From positions 62,001 to 126,000 of IMG/VR virus record IMGVR_UViG_3300027747_004779: DNA of 64,000 nt; one strand, 5' to 3'. The first letter of the stretch is position 1. The number at the start of each line of letters is the position of its first letter. Shown here one piece after another: positions 1 to 9,163 of this stretch. A model generated the notes under the pieces. It saw only the letters and a program-made list of their open reading frames with translations. It searched no databases and was not told the DNA's origin. The translations under genes were made by a program, and so were the position numbers. Origin of the DNA: a virus.

Positions 1-446
1 CCGTCCTCTTTGAAAAGACCGGATATTACTCTCCATAAACCCTCAATAGCTTTCTTAAAATTAGCTATATATCCACCTACAAATTTTATAAATCCTGAAA
101 TTAAACCGGCTAGTATTAATCCTAATATCTTCCAATAACTCCTTTTCGGATCTTCCTTTTTATCAGGCAATTGCATTGAAGCAGTACCACTTAGTAGCTT
201 TTGTATCGCTTTCTTGCCCTCAAGAGAAATATTATCTATAACTACTGGCGCGGCTTGATACAGCTTTTCTTTTTGTTTTAGTCTTCTTGTTCTATCTTTT
301 TCACGTTTATCATCTGTAAAAAGATCTGTAATCTTACTCATTAACCCTTCTTTACCGGATGGTTTACCTTCGGACAGAAGGCCCATAATACTAGCTAATT
401 TTTCATTAATACCTAGTATATTGCTATCGAGAGTAGCTTCATTCAT
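1..446 (-). CDS. Membrane-anchored phage protein, C-terminus cut off by window edge
   Basis: Reading from ATG at 446 gives 148 codons with no stop before base 1. The first ~95 residues are polar and charged with a KREKDRTRR basic stretch. They are followed by a hydrophobic, glycine-rich segment (YWKILGLILAGLISGFI) that looks like one transmembrane helix. A late element CTTTAAATA-type lies 6 nt upstream. It sits beyond the baseplate genes on the same strand, so a late tail or lysis role is possible, but I do not recognise the family. Confidence 0.7.
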   Translation of the reverse strand, partial: MNEATLDSNILGINEKLASIMGLLSEGKPSGKEGLMSKITDLFTDDKREKDRTRRLKQKEKLYQAAPVVIDNISLEGKKAIQKLLSGTASMQLPDKKEDPKRSYWKILGLILAGLISGFIKFVGGYIANFKKAIEGLWRVISGLFKED

Positions 447-452
447 TAATAA

Positions 453-460
453 TATTTAAA
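453..460 (-). promoter_or_regulatory. Late promoter (TTTAAATA)
   Basis: gp55-type late element ending 6 nt before the ATG at 446. Confidence 0.55.
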
Positions 461-473
461 GATTTTTTACTGT

Positions 474-1223
474 TTAGACAGTAAAAAGAGAGGGATCAAT
501 ATTAATATCTACCTCTTTACCATTATCTGTAAAGTATCCTTTTTCGAACAGTTTAGCGCTATTAATAAACTCAATAAGTTTAGTATTAATGGTAAGCGGA
601 AGCTTTTCGACAAGTTGCGTCTTTTGCGCAAGATTAAGCTCATCAAATGCAATGCTAACAACATTACCACTGTTATTAATGTCTACTTTATCAATGTATT
701 TTGTAAGCTCATTAATATACAATTCACCAACAGCTTCTTTGGGTAGGTCGTCGTTATCTGGAAGAGGTGCAAGTTTCTTTTTAGATTCGATATTAATTGA
801 ATTATCGCGGTTTAACGAAGGAATTGCAGCAGTAATCTTAATATTATCTACTGTAATTTCTGTTGTCTTAAGCTCTGTAGGTAGCGGTAAGTTGTTATTA
901 AGTACAAAATCTAAATTAATAATTTCATCTTCTTTTTTATATGTTGATGAAAGTGAAAGCACTCTTAAACATACAGCTATATAACTACGATCAGATAAAA
1001 GTAAATCAGCAGGCTCTTGAATATTTTCACGTAAAATAGAATTTAAAAGAAGCGAAAACGAAACACCAGCAGTCGCTTTCTCTAAAGCGCTTTTTACCGC
1101 ATCTTTTTGCTGCTTTGTATTTAGTCCTTTAAATTTTACCTTTCGGTTTAAAGAAGGAACAAAAATTTCAAAACTTTTAGATAAACTGTCAAGCGTATTT
1201 AACGCACTAGTAAACTTCTCCAT
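474..1223 (-). CDS. T4 gp26-like baseplate hub protein (paralogue 1)
   Basis: 249 aa. The N-terminal pattern (FEIFVPSLNRKVKFKGLNTKQQKDAVKSAL) is a beta pair followed by a 'target the hub, then helix' start typical of the T4 gp26/gp51 baseplate family (Pfam T4_baseplate). In T4 these proteins help assemble the baseplate hub and are needed in small amounts. The neighbour at 1228 has the same N-terminal layout, so they look like paralogues. A late element lies 5 nt upstream inside the end of the neighbour. Family call is by pattern only. Confidence 0.6.
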   Translation of the reverse strand: MEKFTSALNTLDSLSKSFEIFVPSLNRKVKFKGLNTKQQKDAVKSALEKATAGVSFSLLLNSILRENIQEPADLLLSDRSYIAVCLRVLSLSSTYKKEDEIINLDFVLNNNLPLPTELKTTEITVDNIKITAAIPSLNRDNSINIESKKKLAPLPDNDDLPKEAVGELYINELTKYIDKVDINNSGNVVSIAFDELNLAQKTQLVEKLPLTINTKLIEFINSAKLFEKGYFTDNGKEVDINIDPSLFTV

Positions 1224-1227
1224 AATG

Positions 1228-2079
1228 CTATTTATTTAGCCCCATAGGGTTAGCAACCGCTTTGGATTGTTCTTCTTGCATTTTGGCAAGCTCTGCTTCA
1301 TATATTTTGCAAAGTACAATATTCTCTGTCAGTGTATTATTGTCTATAGCCTCACATGTAAAAAACATTTTGCTCACTAATAGATACTGCATTTCATATA
1401 TATTTTTTAAATTAGCTGAAAAAAGAGCTTTTAGAATCTCGAATAACGTTGTATTGTAGGGAGATATCTCAATTTTATCAGAGTCTTTTAAACCTACTTT
1501 TAAAACAAGGTCTTTAAACGCCTTTATATTATCTTTACTAAACTTATCAATACGGCTCGTTACTTCTGCAGGAAGCTGTTCAATAATTTTCTGCCTCTCT
1601 TCTGATGTAGCAGAAAAAATGTCAATTTCTTCGTCGCTAACAAACACTTTATCTATTGAGCTGTAATAAGCATCTAAAAGGTTTTCAAAGTAAAGTGCTT
1701 TGGGTAGAGTGATTTGTATTTTTAAAGTGTCAATAACATGCTCACTTATAAATTCTGTTTTAAAATCGAGGCATTTATTTAAAAAAGGCACTAAAGGTAT
1801 TTTAGTTACCGATGTACTTTCTTTTAATTCTATTTCTGGTGATACAAATATACAGCGAAGTAAATAAAGCATACAAAATTTGTCAAAGTTTGTAAGTTTA
1901 TCATAATATTCTTTTTCTATTAAACATTCTTTTACGATTTCTTCAAAGCATTCAGAAATATGAAAGTTGTTGTTGTTTAACAAAAATTTATTTAGTACAC
2001 GATACTGCTTAAATGTGAGTTCTTTGACTCTTAAGTCTTTATCTAATGTTGGGGAATGAAAATTTAAATAAAATGACAT
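1228..2079 (-). CDS. T4 gp26-like baseplate hub protein (paralogue 2)
   Basis: 283 aa. It begins MSFYLNFHSPTLDKDLRVKE followed by LTFKQYRVLNKFLL, the pattern of T4 gp26-type baseplate proteins ('elTvkqYr.ilk'). The rest is mainly helical and rich in Lys, Glu and Phe. Its ATG overlaps the stop codon of the tube-fold gene upstream (TAATG), so it is probably translationally coupled. It may act with its paralogue at 474 in hub assembly. Confidence 0.6.
   Translation of the reverse strand: MSFYLNFHSPTLDKDLRVKELTFKQYRVLNKFLLNNNNFHISECFEEIVKECLIEKEYYDKLTNFDKFCMLYLLRCIFVSPEIELKESTSVTKIPLVPFLNKCLDFKTEFISEHVIDTLKIQITLPKALYFENLLDAYYSSIDKVFVSDEEIDIFSATSEERQKIIEQLPAEVTSRIDKFSKDNIKAFKDLVLKVGLKDSDKIEISPYNTTLFEILKALFSANLKNIYEMQYLLVSKMFFTCEAIDNNTLTENIVLCKIYEAELAKMQEEQSKAVANPMGLNK
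1229..1236 (-). promoter_or_regulatory. Late promoter (AATAAATA)
   Basis: Late element 5 nt before the ATG at 1223; it overlaps the stop codon of the upstream gene. Confidence 0.7.
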
Positions 2080-2987
2080 TATAAAAATCCGTACGGATTG
2101 ATATAGCCAAGTCCGTTTTGAAAACTCGTGACTCGGGGTATCGATCCGTTAGATATTCTATTAACCAAATCACCAATAGGCAAGTAAAGATTGTTTTCTA
2201 CTGCGTAATTCGAATATGTCCACCGTGTAGTGTATGTAGGCAATTTATCCTCTGCATAATCCATTGATTGCTCAGAAATTTGATAAGGAGTGCAGTTATA
2301 GAATGTATAAACTTTTCTAGGTACCATCGATATACCTTGATACGTTTTAGTATATTGCAGTAAAGTCATATTAACTTTCATATTTTTAAGATCTTTTTGA
2401 CCAGGGCGATCTCCCGGGCGTGCTGCCATACCAAAATGTGCTCCTAAGATTACCCAAGGTCTAATTACAAAGTCAACAAAAGAAGTATTAGTTTCGCGAA
2501 AATCGACAACTAATGTATTATAATCGGGATTTCTTGGACCGCCTAAAATACCTGGTAAAAAGCCTGCATTGTTATTTACTGAAGCAGATCCCGGGGTATA
2601 TTCTTCTGCAGGGACTGTAACTTCATGTGCGAATAAACAGCCTATTACTTTTTGCAAAGGGTAGCTTTTAAGTATATTAACGGCAGTACTGATGTCGTAC
2701 CCCTTTTTACCACCGTCAGTTCTTTCTAGTCCTTGAATTATACTTGTACGCAATGCCGGAGGATATCTATCTATAACAACAATCCATTGTGTGGTATTAG
2801 GAATCGCTGTAAACCATGATTCCATTTGTGTAAGAAAATAATCTCTTACGCTAATAATAGGAACACCGGGTATATTAAACCCAAAAAGATTAGTGACTTG
2901 AGGGGCGAATAACGGGTTTGTACCGGTTACAAGGCCTTGAAAATTATTACCTAGACCATTGAGCGCGTCTGTTAATGGATTGTCCAC
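2079..2987 (-). CDS. Tail-tube-fold baseplate protein (gp48/gp54-like)
   Basis: 302 aa with a GTG start, chosen because a late element ends exactly 5 nt before it. The C-terminal half (VYTFYNCTPYQISEQSMDY, then PTYTTRWTYSNYAV) matches the beta-rich signature shared by T4 tail tube gp19 and the tube-initiating baseplate proteins gp48 and gp54. Its place between the tube gene and the gp26-like genes fits a cap on which the tube polymerises. I cannot say which of gp48 or gp54 it corresponds to. Confidence 0.5.
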   Translation of the reverse strand: MDNPLTDALNGLGNNFQGLVTGTNPLFAPQVTNLFGFNIPGVPIISVRDYFLTQMESWFTAIPNTTQWIVVIDRYPPALRTSIIQGLERTDGGKKGYDISTAVNILKSYPLQKVIGCLFAHEVTVPAEEYTPGSASVNNNAGFLPGILGGPRNPDYNTLVVDFRETNTSFVDFVIRPWVILGAHFGMAARPGDRPGQKDLKNMKVNMTLLQYTKTYQGISMVPRKVYTFYNCTPYQISEQSMDYAEDKLPTYTTRWTYSNYAVENNLYLPIGDLVNRISNGSIPRVTSFQNGLGYINPYGFL

Positions 2988-2992
2988 CTAAT

Positions 2993-3000
2993 TATTTAGG
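2993..3000 (-). promoter_or_regulatory. Late promoter (CCTAAATA)
   Basis: Late element 5 nt before a GTG codon at 2987; decides the start of that gene. Confidence 0.65.
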
Positions 3001-3013
3001 ACAAATTTACCAA

Positions 3014-3562
3014 TTACGAGGTTTTTCTCCAGTAATGATAGGAGAGAGTAGCAGTAAATTCAACAGTATTTCCAACACCTTCAGCAATTAGATAATTTAA
3101 AGGACCGACATTGCGTACAGAAACACCAACAAGTTGATACTGTGCGGTCTTGTTCATTTGGTTATCAAGCTGTACAAGATCCATTACAGCGGTCTGCTTC
3201 GGGGCGAAATAATTACCAGTTGAGTTTGAATCATTAAAGATATCTGATGACCACTGTTCAAACTTTTGACGAATCTGTGAATTAGCATCAGTATAGAATG
3301 TTAATTCATAAGCTTCACTGTTAGGATACGTAACATTACCAGGTAGGTTAAAATTTAATCCCATATACGGCACAGCAACATTGGTAATTGAACGAGCAGG
3401 TAAGGAAGCCGTCTTAACATAGATAAGATCGTTATTATCAAATGTTACTGTGCTCGCTCCACCGGTATTAATATTCAATACACGGAAGTTAAAATCACGT
3501 GCGAACTCACGTGTAGTTGCTGCTGTGTAAAAGTCTGTAATGAGTTGATTAACGTCTGCCAT
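3014..3562 (-). CDS. 19: Tail tube protein gp19
   Basis: 182 aa, close to T4 gp19 (163 aa). The N-terminal region (TREFARDFNFRVLNI), the LPARSITN loop, PGNVTYPNS and the C-terminal TATLSYHYW strand follow the gp19 pattern. Subunits stack as hexameric rings inside the sheath. It lies directly downstream of the sheath gene, in the T4 order gp18-gp19, and has its own late element 5 nt before the ATG. Confidence 0.85.
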   Translation of the reverse strand: MADVNQLITDFYTAATTREFARDFNFRVLNINTGGASTVTFDNNDLIYVKTASLPARSITNVAVPYMGLNFNLPGNVTYPNSEAYELTFYTDANSQIRQKFEQWSSDIFNDSNSTGNYFAPKQTAVMDLVQLDNQMNKTAQYQLVGVSVRNVGPLNYLIAEGVGNTVEFTATLSYHYWRKTS

Positions 3563-3567
3563 AAAAT

Positions 3568-3575
3568 TATTTATC
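3568..3575 (-). promoter_or_regulatory. Late promoter (GATAAATA)
   Basis: Late element 5 nt before the ATG of the tail tube gene at 3562. Confidence 0.75.
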
Positions 3576-3577
3576 TA

Positions 3578-5869
3578 TTACGATACAATCTCCTGGAAGT
3601 TTGTACCAGTTCTTGTCGCATAGAAATTACAGAGGATGTATTCTGCTGATCTTACAGGTTTAATATAGATATCTACAACAATTGTATTGTCGTCGATTAC
3701 AGAAGGTGGATTATTGCGCTCATCGCAAATGAGAAGATAATCGTATATCCCTTGCGTATTCTTAGCATTATCAAATATCGGTGTTAAGCTATTTAGAACC
3801 TGTGTTCTTGTAAAGAGTGTATTAGGCTCAAATACGAAATATTTTACGGTATCTCTTGTTGCTGTCTCGAGATTTAAGAACAGACGGCGAACGTTAATAC
3901 GGTCAAACGCACTTGGCTTCTTCTGTAGAGTCTTTTGACCGAAGATTACAAACCCTTCTGATGGAAAGAACGTTACCGGGTTTAAATTAATCTTATAGAG
4001 GTTATCGCGTTGCTTCTGTTTCGGATAAATTGCAATATCAACAAGACCTGTTATCACACCGCGTGTAAAGCCGGCTGGTGCATACCAAGGTTGGAATGAA
4101 GAATCTGTATTTGCCATTGCGCCTGCAGCAAATCCCGAGAAAGGAACCCATACTTGCTGATTTGAAGCAATATCAGCTACTTTGCCGCAGTTTGCAAACG
4201 TACAAGCATAACTAGTATCAATACCGGCAAACTGATTCTTTAACGGCCAGTATACATTATCTGAGAATGTGTTTGTTGGTATATCTAAAACTTTAATATT
4301 CGCACCTTGTACAAATATGTTTGTAAAAGGATCGGCGAGAAAGATATGATCTTTGCGTGTTTGCGCGAGATTTAAAAACGCGTTAGCAACTGCAGCGTAT
4401 TGTGCAGCTGGTGTTGATACGCTTGAAGAATTCTGAATAGAAAGTGCTTCAACAGCTGCGTCATACGGAACTGTATCATCAAAGTAACCATATGTTGCAA
4501 GATTGAATGAATTAATATAGATTGTACCGAGACCAGCTTCACAGGTAATATTAATCGGATAGAGATCTACGTTATTAAGCTTTTCTGCAGCGCGATTAAC
4601 TTTACCTGGAACATTGCCAATAATTTTTGTAGCGAGATCTTGGTTGTCATATACACCAATGGGGAAGAGTGAAGCGGTAGATCCAAGATCAAAAAGAGCG
4701 GATGAAACATCGAACTGCGGTGCACCAACACGAGCAGTGTATTCAGCATCAGATTCGCCAGCGAGTGGGGTTGCAAGCGCTTGTGTTAAGAAACGAACTT
4801 TCTTTGTCGGTACACCGGAAAGATTAAGCCATGTTGTCTTATTCTTGTTTGAAATATTAGGATTAATTATGGTTGTAATATTAAGCGATGGACGGTCAAC
4901 AATTTCCATAAAAAAGCTAATAGCGGGGCCACCGTTTATACTGTTAATTTGCCTATTAGCATCAAATGAAGCTGTATAACCATCTTGTAAGAGGTAATCG
5001 AGAGCGATTGTATCAGGCGAAAAGACCGACTGGCGAAGTTTAAAAACACCGATTGTGGCAGTATCATCAAATTGATTAGATGAAATATCAAATGTAGGTA
5101 TATTTTCAAGTACTTCAGAAACACTTCCCTGTAGCCCTGTTGCATCAGCTGAAAGTGTAAAATTTAATCTTACATCAGGAATTCTTACATAATCAGTTCC
5201 AAAAATTGATGTTGAATTATTGTTGATTGAATAAACACTGTTAACATCATTAAATGGTGTTGCAGGGTTGAGATTTGTATTATCAATAATTCCAATATAT
5301 GTACCTTCGAACTTGCTGTTTATTGTTGATTGTGCTTTGTTAAGAACAATTAAACCAGCAGCGCTTAATGAAGCAACATTATCAAAGGTCGTTGTGCCGT
5401 ATGTATCATCGGCCCAAGTAAATCCATCGCCCTTCAATATTGAAAGATATTCAGTCTGTGAAAGTTGAATGTGTGTCGGTTCACCAAAGAAATATGTACT
5501 ATCGTCACCGGTTAGATCTGTAGTTAGTGCACCATGGCTATAAGCTTGTACAGGATATACTAATGCACTATATTCATTACTTGTATCAACGCCGAGACCT
5601 TCACCATAAGGTAGTCTATAAACTATTACGCTAGCAGAAGATTGTAGAGCTGCTTTGACAGAATGGTAAAAATATCTCTCTGCTCCATTAGTAGGTATAC
5701 CAAAAATTTGTTCAAATTCAGAAAGCGATGTTACTGTGATAGGTTCAGAAGAAGGTCCTTTAGAAGCGAATCCAGGTATAAATACTGTGGTTGCTGGGGT
5801 TCCTGTACCTCTCAAGGATAAATCTACTTCATTAATCTCGACTCCGGGGCTTTGAATTGTACGTGCCAT
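3578..5869 (-). CDS. 18: Contractile tail sheath protein gp18
   Basis: 763 aa, somewhat longer than T4 gp18 (659 aa). The N-terminus (MARTIQSPGVEINEVDLS) and the C-terminal domain (WYAPAGFTRG, NPVTFFPSEGFVIFGQKT, INVRRLFLNLE) are typical of the phage sheath family. Many copies surround the tube and contract to drive injection. The extra length is in the central, surface-exposed part. A late element lies 6 nt upstream. Confidence 0.95.
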   Translation of the reverse strand: MARTIQSPGVEINEVDLSLRGTGTPATTVFIPGFASKGPSSEPITVTSLSEFEQIFGIPTNGAERYFYHSVKAALQSSASVIVYRLPYGEGLGVDTSNEYSALVYPVQAYSHGALTTDLTGDDSTYFFGEPTHIQLSQTEYLSILKGDGFTWADDTYGTTTFDNVASLSAAGLIVLNKAQSTINSKFEGTYIGIIDNTNLNPATPFNDVNSVYSINNNSTSIFGTDYVRIPDVRLNFTLSADATGLQGSVSEVLENIPTFDISSNQFDDTATIGVFKLRQSVFSPDTIALDYLLQDGYTASFDANRQINSINGGPAISFFMEIVDRPSLNITTIINPNISNKNKTTWLNLSGVPTKKVRFLTQALATPLAGESDAEYTARVGAPQFDVSSALFDLGSTASLFPIGVYDNQDLATKIIGNVPGKVNRAAEKLNNVDLYPINITCEAGLGTIYINSFNLATYGYFDDTVPYDAAVEALSIQNSSSVSTPAAQYAAVANAFLNLAQTRKDHIFLADPFTNIFVQGANIKVLDIPTNTFSDNVYWPLKNQFAGIDTSYACTFANCGKVADIASNQQVWVPFSGFAAGAMANTDSSFQPWYAPAGFTRGVITGLVDIAIYPKQKQRDNLYKINLNPVTFFPSEGFVIFGQKTLQKKPSAFDRINVRRLFLNLETATRDTVKYFVFEPNTLFTRTQVLNSLTPIFDNAKNTQGIYDYLLICDERNNPPSVIDDNTIVVDIYIKPVRSAEYILCNFYATRTGTNFQEIVS

Positions 5870-5875
5870 ATAAAG

Positions 5876-5883
5876 TATTTATG
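5876..5883 (-). promoter_or_regulatory. Late promoter (CATAAATA)
   Basis: Late element 6 nt before the ATG of the sheath gene at 5869. Confidence 0.75.
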
Positions 5884-5919
5884 TTTTTTCGGATAAAACT
5901 TTTTGGTTTTTTTGTTTTT

Positions 5920-6528
5920 TTATAGTATATCTACATCTTCAACTAATGAGATTACTAATTGTGAATAGGAAAATGTTACAAAAGATTCAACTTCACCGGA
6001 ATCACGGTGATTAAAGTTAACACCGCCAAGGGTTGTAGGAAATGCATTTAAGTACTTAAACTCTACTGTTCTTTTGTCGTATTCATCTAGAGCAAATATA
6101 GAAAGGTTAGCAGCATATACAAAATTAGCGCTATTATTACTACCTGGAGGGGGCACTAAATTGTCGGCATTAAAGATGTTTAGTTTAACGTCGTTTAAAA
6201 TATTTAACCATTTATATATGACCCAGTAATTATTAAATCTGTTGTCAACATCAAAATTTACAGTTATAGGTGGATACGGTTTTCTTGATTGGCTTGAAGC
6301 GGCTAATGTTTGGCCACCGTATCGTACATCTAAATGCGAAACTTCCATATCTGGTACAACAACACCGTAAACAGAGAACTGTAAAGAGTCAGGAATAATA
6401 TTTCTATTAGCGCGATCGAGCTTAGAAAATATTTCTTTAAGACCGTCAGGAAAATTTAATACGAGTAAAAATTTATCTTTACGCGCTTTATTAAAAGGAC
6501 TCTGTAAAAAATTAGTAGGTGTGGCCAT
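5920..6528 (-). CDS. Second tail-tube-like (gp19-like) structural protein
   Basis: 202 aa from ATG 6528. A longer reading from 6555 uses a weak TTG and reads through the late element, so I reject it. Features such as FLLVLNFPDGL, VPDMEVSHLDVRYGGQT and SFVTFSYSQL suggest the tube/initiator fold. It lies between terminase and sheath, upstream of gp18. It may be a tail terminator, a tube variant or a baseplate initiator. Confidence 0.6.
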   Translation of the reverse strand: MATPTNFLQSPFNKARKDKFLLVLNFPDGLKEIFSKLDRANRNIIPDSLQFSVYGVVVPDMEVSHLDVRYGGQTLAASSQSRKPYPPITVNFDVDNRFNNYWVIYKWLNILNDVKLNIFNADNLVPPPGSNNSANFVYAANLSIFALDEYDKRTVEFKYLNAFPTTLGGVNFNHRDSGEVESFVTFSYSQLVISLVEDVDIL

Positions 6529-6533
6529 ATAGT

Positions 6534-6541
6534 TATTTATT
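6534..6541 (-). promoter_or_regulatory. Late promoter (AATAAATA)
   Basis: Late element 5 nt before ATG 6528; it overlaps the last codon of terminase and fixes the start of the tube-like gene. Confidence 0.75.
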
Positions 6542-8246
6542 AAAGCCTTGTCCAACCCTGTGACTCTAAATCGGTAATTTCGTTAAAATCATTACTATTA
6601 TCACCTTGCATAACAATGGGAAGAGGCGGTGTACCCATGCCTCCATCTTTTTCGTTACTGTAGATTGACGCAGGGTTTATAAAATATTTTATACCAAAGT
6701 CAAGTGATTTAATTCTTTGTGGCTTTTTATTTGCATCGTATTCTGCTATTTCAAAATACTTCTCAACGAGATCATTTTCTAAAATCATTAATGCCCACAT
6801 TAAGCTCATTACCCGGTCATCCCAATTATCTGCTCCAGGTTTAGCTGCCCAGGTGCCGTTAGGATAACGTACAAATCCTTTTAGCTCATTTAATGTCTTA
6901 AGATCTCTAATTTTTAAAACTTTTAATTCTCCCATCCAGTAGCGCATATTCATAACACCTTTATATTTTGTGTTAGTATGGGCTTGTACGCCAATTTTAT
7001 TAAAATTAACAGGGCCAGCTTTTATCCCGTAAGAAACAATATTTTCATAATTTAAAGTATTTTTAAGTTGGTCAACGACTTGCGCACCGCAATTATTTCT
7101 TTCAATCATAGCAAGAGGCGATCCCCAATGCTGTAATATTTCATGTAACTTGGTTGTAAAGTTGTATGGGCTAATTGTTCTATCGTGATAGATGGCAACT
7201 TGCTTAATTTCTCTTAGATCAGTGATATCTAGTATTTGTACAACGCTAGCAGCCTCACCAACACCTTCACTTATATCAACACCTGCAACATAAATTTTTT
7301 CTTTATTCGGTTCGTCCCACATCAGATATTTGCCTTCATTAAAAACAAATTTTGGTTCTGTGCATTCACCTTTCATCTCTTCAAACAGCTTTTCGTCTAG
7401 CGCACTTTCACCGGTCTGTAGGAAAACATTTCCAAACTCTTGATCAAAAACTTCTCTACTACCTAAAGTACGAATTGTTTTTTCTTTCCACGCTTCATCA
7501 CGACCAGGAAATTCCCACCAATCAACTTTTTCCGCTTTCCAATCATTCTTACCATCAATAGCACCGGAGTAAAGTTCGTGAAAAAGATTTCCTGTACCGT
7601 TTGGCGTTGACGCCACAAATATTTTGGACTTCTTAGAGGATGATATGATGGGGTACACAGAGCTCCAGAATTGCTCCACCAGATGATTGTCAATGAAAGC
7701 CAACTCGTCCAAAATGAGCACATTGCAGCTGTCACCTCGGCCGGCATCACTGCTGGTGGTGGATATGCCAATGCTGCTTCCATTGCCAAGTGACATGGCA
7801 GTTTTGCCATATTCTACTGCTCCTGGTTTGAGGTAGTTGGGCAGCTTCTCATAAGCCATGCGTATTCTCTTGAAAATGTTGATGGCTGTTTGTTCTTTGT
7901 TTGCCACAACCAAAATGCGTTGGTCCTCAAAGAAACATGCAATCCACAATGCATATATGGTCATCAATGTGGTTTTGCCCACTTGTCTTGATGCTAATAG
8001 GCAAACAAATCTACTATCTCTGAGACTTCTTAAAATACGCTTTTGATAACTGTGAAGCTTAATTTTCATCTTACCTTCATCAAGATTAGTAATAAAGAAA
8101 AAGTTCTCTGCAAAGTATAAGACATTCTTTCTCGATTTAGCTATATCCTCTACCCATTCAGGGTGTTCAGAATAATCAAAGACAGCCTCTGAGGTAGGTA
8201 AATTCTCATTCCCTAAATAAAACTTATTTTCTGGTTTTTTAGGCAT
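6540..8246 (-). CDS. 17: Terminase large subunit gp17
   Basis: 568 aa, near T4 gp17 (610 aa). The N-terminal ATPase has Walker A SRQVGKTT (about residues 86-93), Walker B VLILDE (176-181) and the coupling motif VASTPNGTG (211-219). The C-terminal RNase H-fold nuclease begins around VAGVDISEG, with the later DDRVMS acidic motif. It packages DNA through the portal and cuts concatemers. Codons between the Walker A and coupling motifs (7615-7985) differ sharply from the rest of the gene. Confidence 0.96.
   Translation of the reverse strand: MPKKPENKFYLGNENLPTSEAVFDYSEHPEWVEDIAKSRKNVLYFAENFFFITNLDEGKMKIKLHSYQKRILRSLRDSRFVCLLASRQVGKTTLMTIYALWIACFFEDQRILVVANKEQTAINIFKRIRMAYEKLPNYLKPGAVEYGKTAMSLGNGSSIGISTTSSDAGRGDSCNVLILDELAFIDNHLVEQFWSSVYPIISSSKKSKIFVASTPNGTGNLFHELYSGAIDGKNDWKAEKVDWWEFPGRDEAWKEKTIRTLGSREVFDQEFGNVFLQTGESALDEKLFEEMKGECTEPKFVFNEGKYLMWDEPNKEKIYVAGVDISEGVGEAASVVQILDITDLREIKQVAIYHDRTISPYNFTTKLHEILQHWGSPLAMIERNNCGAQVVDQLKNTLNYENIVSYGIKAGPVNFNKIGVQAHTNTKYKGVMNMRYWMGELKVLKIRDLKTLNELKGFVRYPNGTWAAKPGADNWDDRVMSLMWALMILENDLVEKYFEIAEYDANKKPQRIKSLDFGIKYFINPASIYSNEKDGGMGTPPLPIVMQGDNSNDFNEITDLESQGWTRL
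7615..7985 (-). other. Codon-usage island inside terminase
   Basis: About 370 bp from the Walker A motif to the coupling motif uses TTG, CTG, CTC, GTG, AGC, GGC, ACC and CCC, whereas flanking codons are TTA, AAA, TCT and AT-rich. The protein stays in frame and in family. Suggests a recombined segment. Confidence 0.75.
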
Positions 8247-8252
8247 ATATCT

Positions 8253-8260
8253 ATTAAATA
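8253..8260 (+). promoter_or_regulatory. Late promoter (ATTAAATA)
   Basis: Late element 6 nt before the ATG at 8267, in the 20 bp between divergent genes. Confidence 0.65.
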
Positions 8261-8266
8261 CTTAAT

Positions 8267-9163
8267 ATGAACCAGACTAGAACGCTAGTAGAAATGGGTG
8301 ACTTCTATGAAAAGAGTGTCATCGAAGAAAAGAAATCAGTATTCCCCCCTAAGGGTACTTTTAAGAAGGCTGAAGATAAAAAGCCTGTTGAAGCTACTGC
8401 TGATAAAAAAGCGTTCGTCCAAAAAGATTCTGGCCCGGAAAACGCTGACGGCTTTAAGAAAGATCTTATTGATCCTAAGACAGAGAAAAAAGAAAATTTC
8501 TTTGAACCTAAGAAATTCTCACAAAACTATGAAAAAACAGAAGTACAAACAATAAATAATTGTATGAGCAAATCTATTTTTGACAAATTGTATGAGGATG
8601 TAATGTCCGATCAAGCCGTTGACACCGACACCACAGATGCCGCTGCCCTCGGTTTGCCTTCAGTTGACGCTGGAGAAGGTGAAACAAAGGAAGAAGTAAC
8701 ATTAACTCTTCCGCATGATTTAGCTGTTAAGCTTCATGAACTTCTCGCCACTGTAATCGGTGGTGAAGAAACATCCGGAGAAGAAACGGGTGAAGAAGCC
8801 GGTGCTGAAGATAGCGAAATGGCCGCTGCTGAAGGTGCTGATGAAGATAACGAAGAAAAAGAAGAGGATAAGGAAGAAGAAGAAGTAGCAAAAGAAGCTA
8901 CTGAACTTAAGGAAGTTCCTGCCTCAGCCGGTCAAGGCCTTCAGAAGAAGGATAATAAGGTCGGTGATGTAACAAAGAGTTTAGTATCACACGGTGCTGG
9001 TGATGGTAAAGTCACTGACAAATGTGGTAATGATGGTGAAAAAGGCCATGCTCTAGTAGGAAGCGGTGTAAAGGGTGGTGCCTCAACATCGCCTAAGGGC
9101 AAAGCTAACGTAGTTAGCAGCAAGACATCGAAGGTTGGTTCGTATCTCGCTGGTTTAAAATAA
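8267..9163 (+). CDS. Acidic low-complexity virion or scaffold-like protein with possible capsid-targeting tag
   Basis: 298 aa. The N-terminus MNQTRTLVE ends in L-V-E, a fit to the T4 gp21 cleavage rule (L/I)-x-E. Then comes a Lys-rich segment, a short folded part (SKSIFDKLYEDVM ... LPHDLAVKLHELL), a very acidic Glu/Ala run, and a Gly/Lys/Ser-rich tail. This composition resembles prohead core or internal head proteins. It follows a late element and ends before a strong terminator. No definite family. Confidence 0.6.
   Translation: MNQTRTLVEMGDFYEKSVIEEKKSVFPPKGTFKKAEDKKPVEATADKKAFVQKDSGPENADGFKKDLIDPKTEKKENFFEPKKFSQNYEKTEVQTINNCMSKSIFDKLYEDVMSDQAVDTDTTDAAALGLPSVDAGEGETKEEVTLTLPHDLAVKLHELLATVIGGEETSGEETGEEAGAEDSEMAAAEGADEDNEEKEEDKEEEEVAKEATELKEVPASAGQGLQKKDNKVGDVTKSLVSHGAGDGKVTDKCGNDGEKGHALVGSGVKGGASTSPKGKANVVSSKTSKVGSYLAGLK

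Noticed and set aside
589-984. 131-codon plus-strand frame inside the gp26-like gene
   Set aside because: Shadow of the real minus-strand gene, which has a late promoter and family pattern.
5884-5919. T/A-rich stretch between sheath and tube-like genes as a terminator
   Set aside because: No hairpin precedes it in the transcribed direction, where it reads as A-rich.
6529-6555. Longer start for the tube-like protein (TTG at 6555)
   Set aside because: It would translate through the late promoter and into terminase; ATG 6528 is 5 nt after TAAATA.
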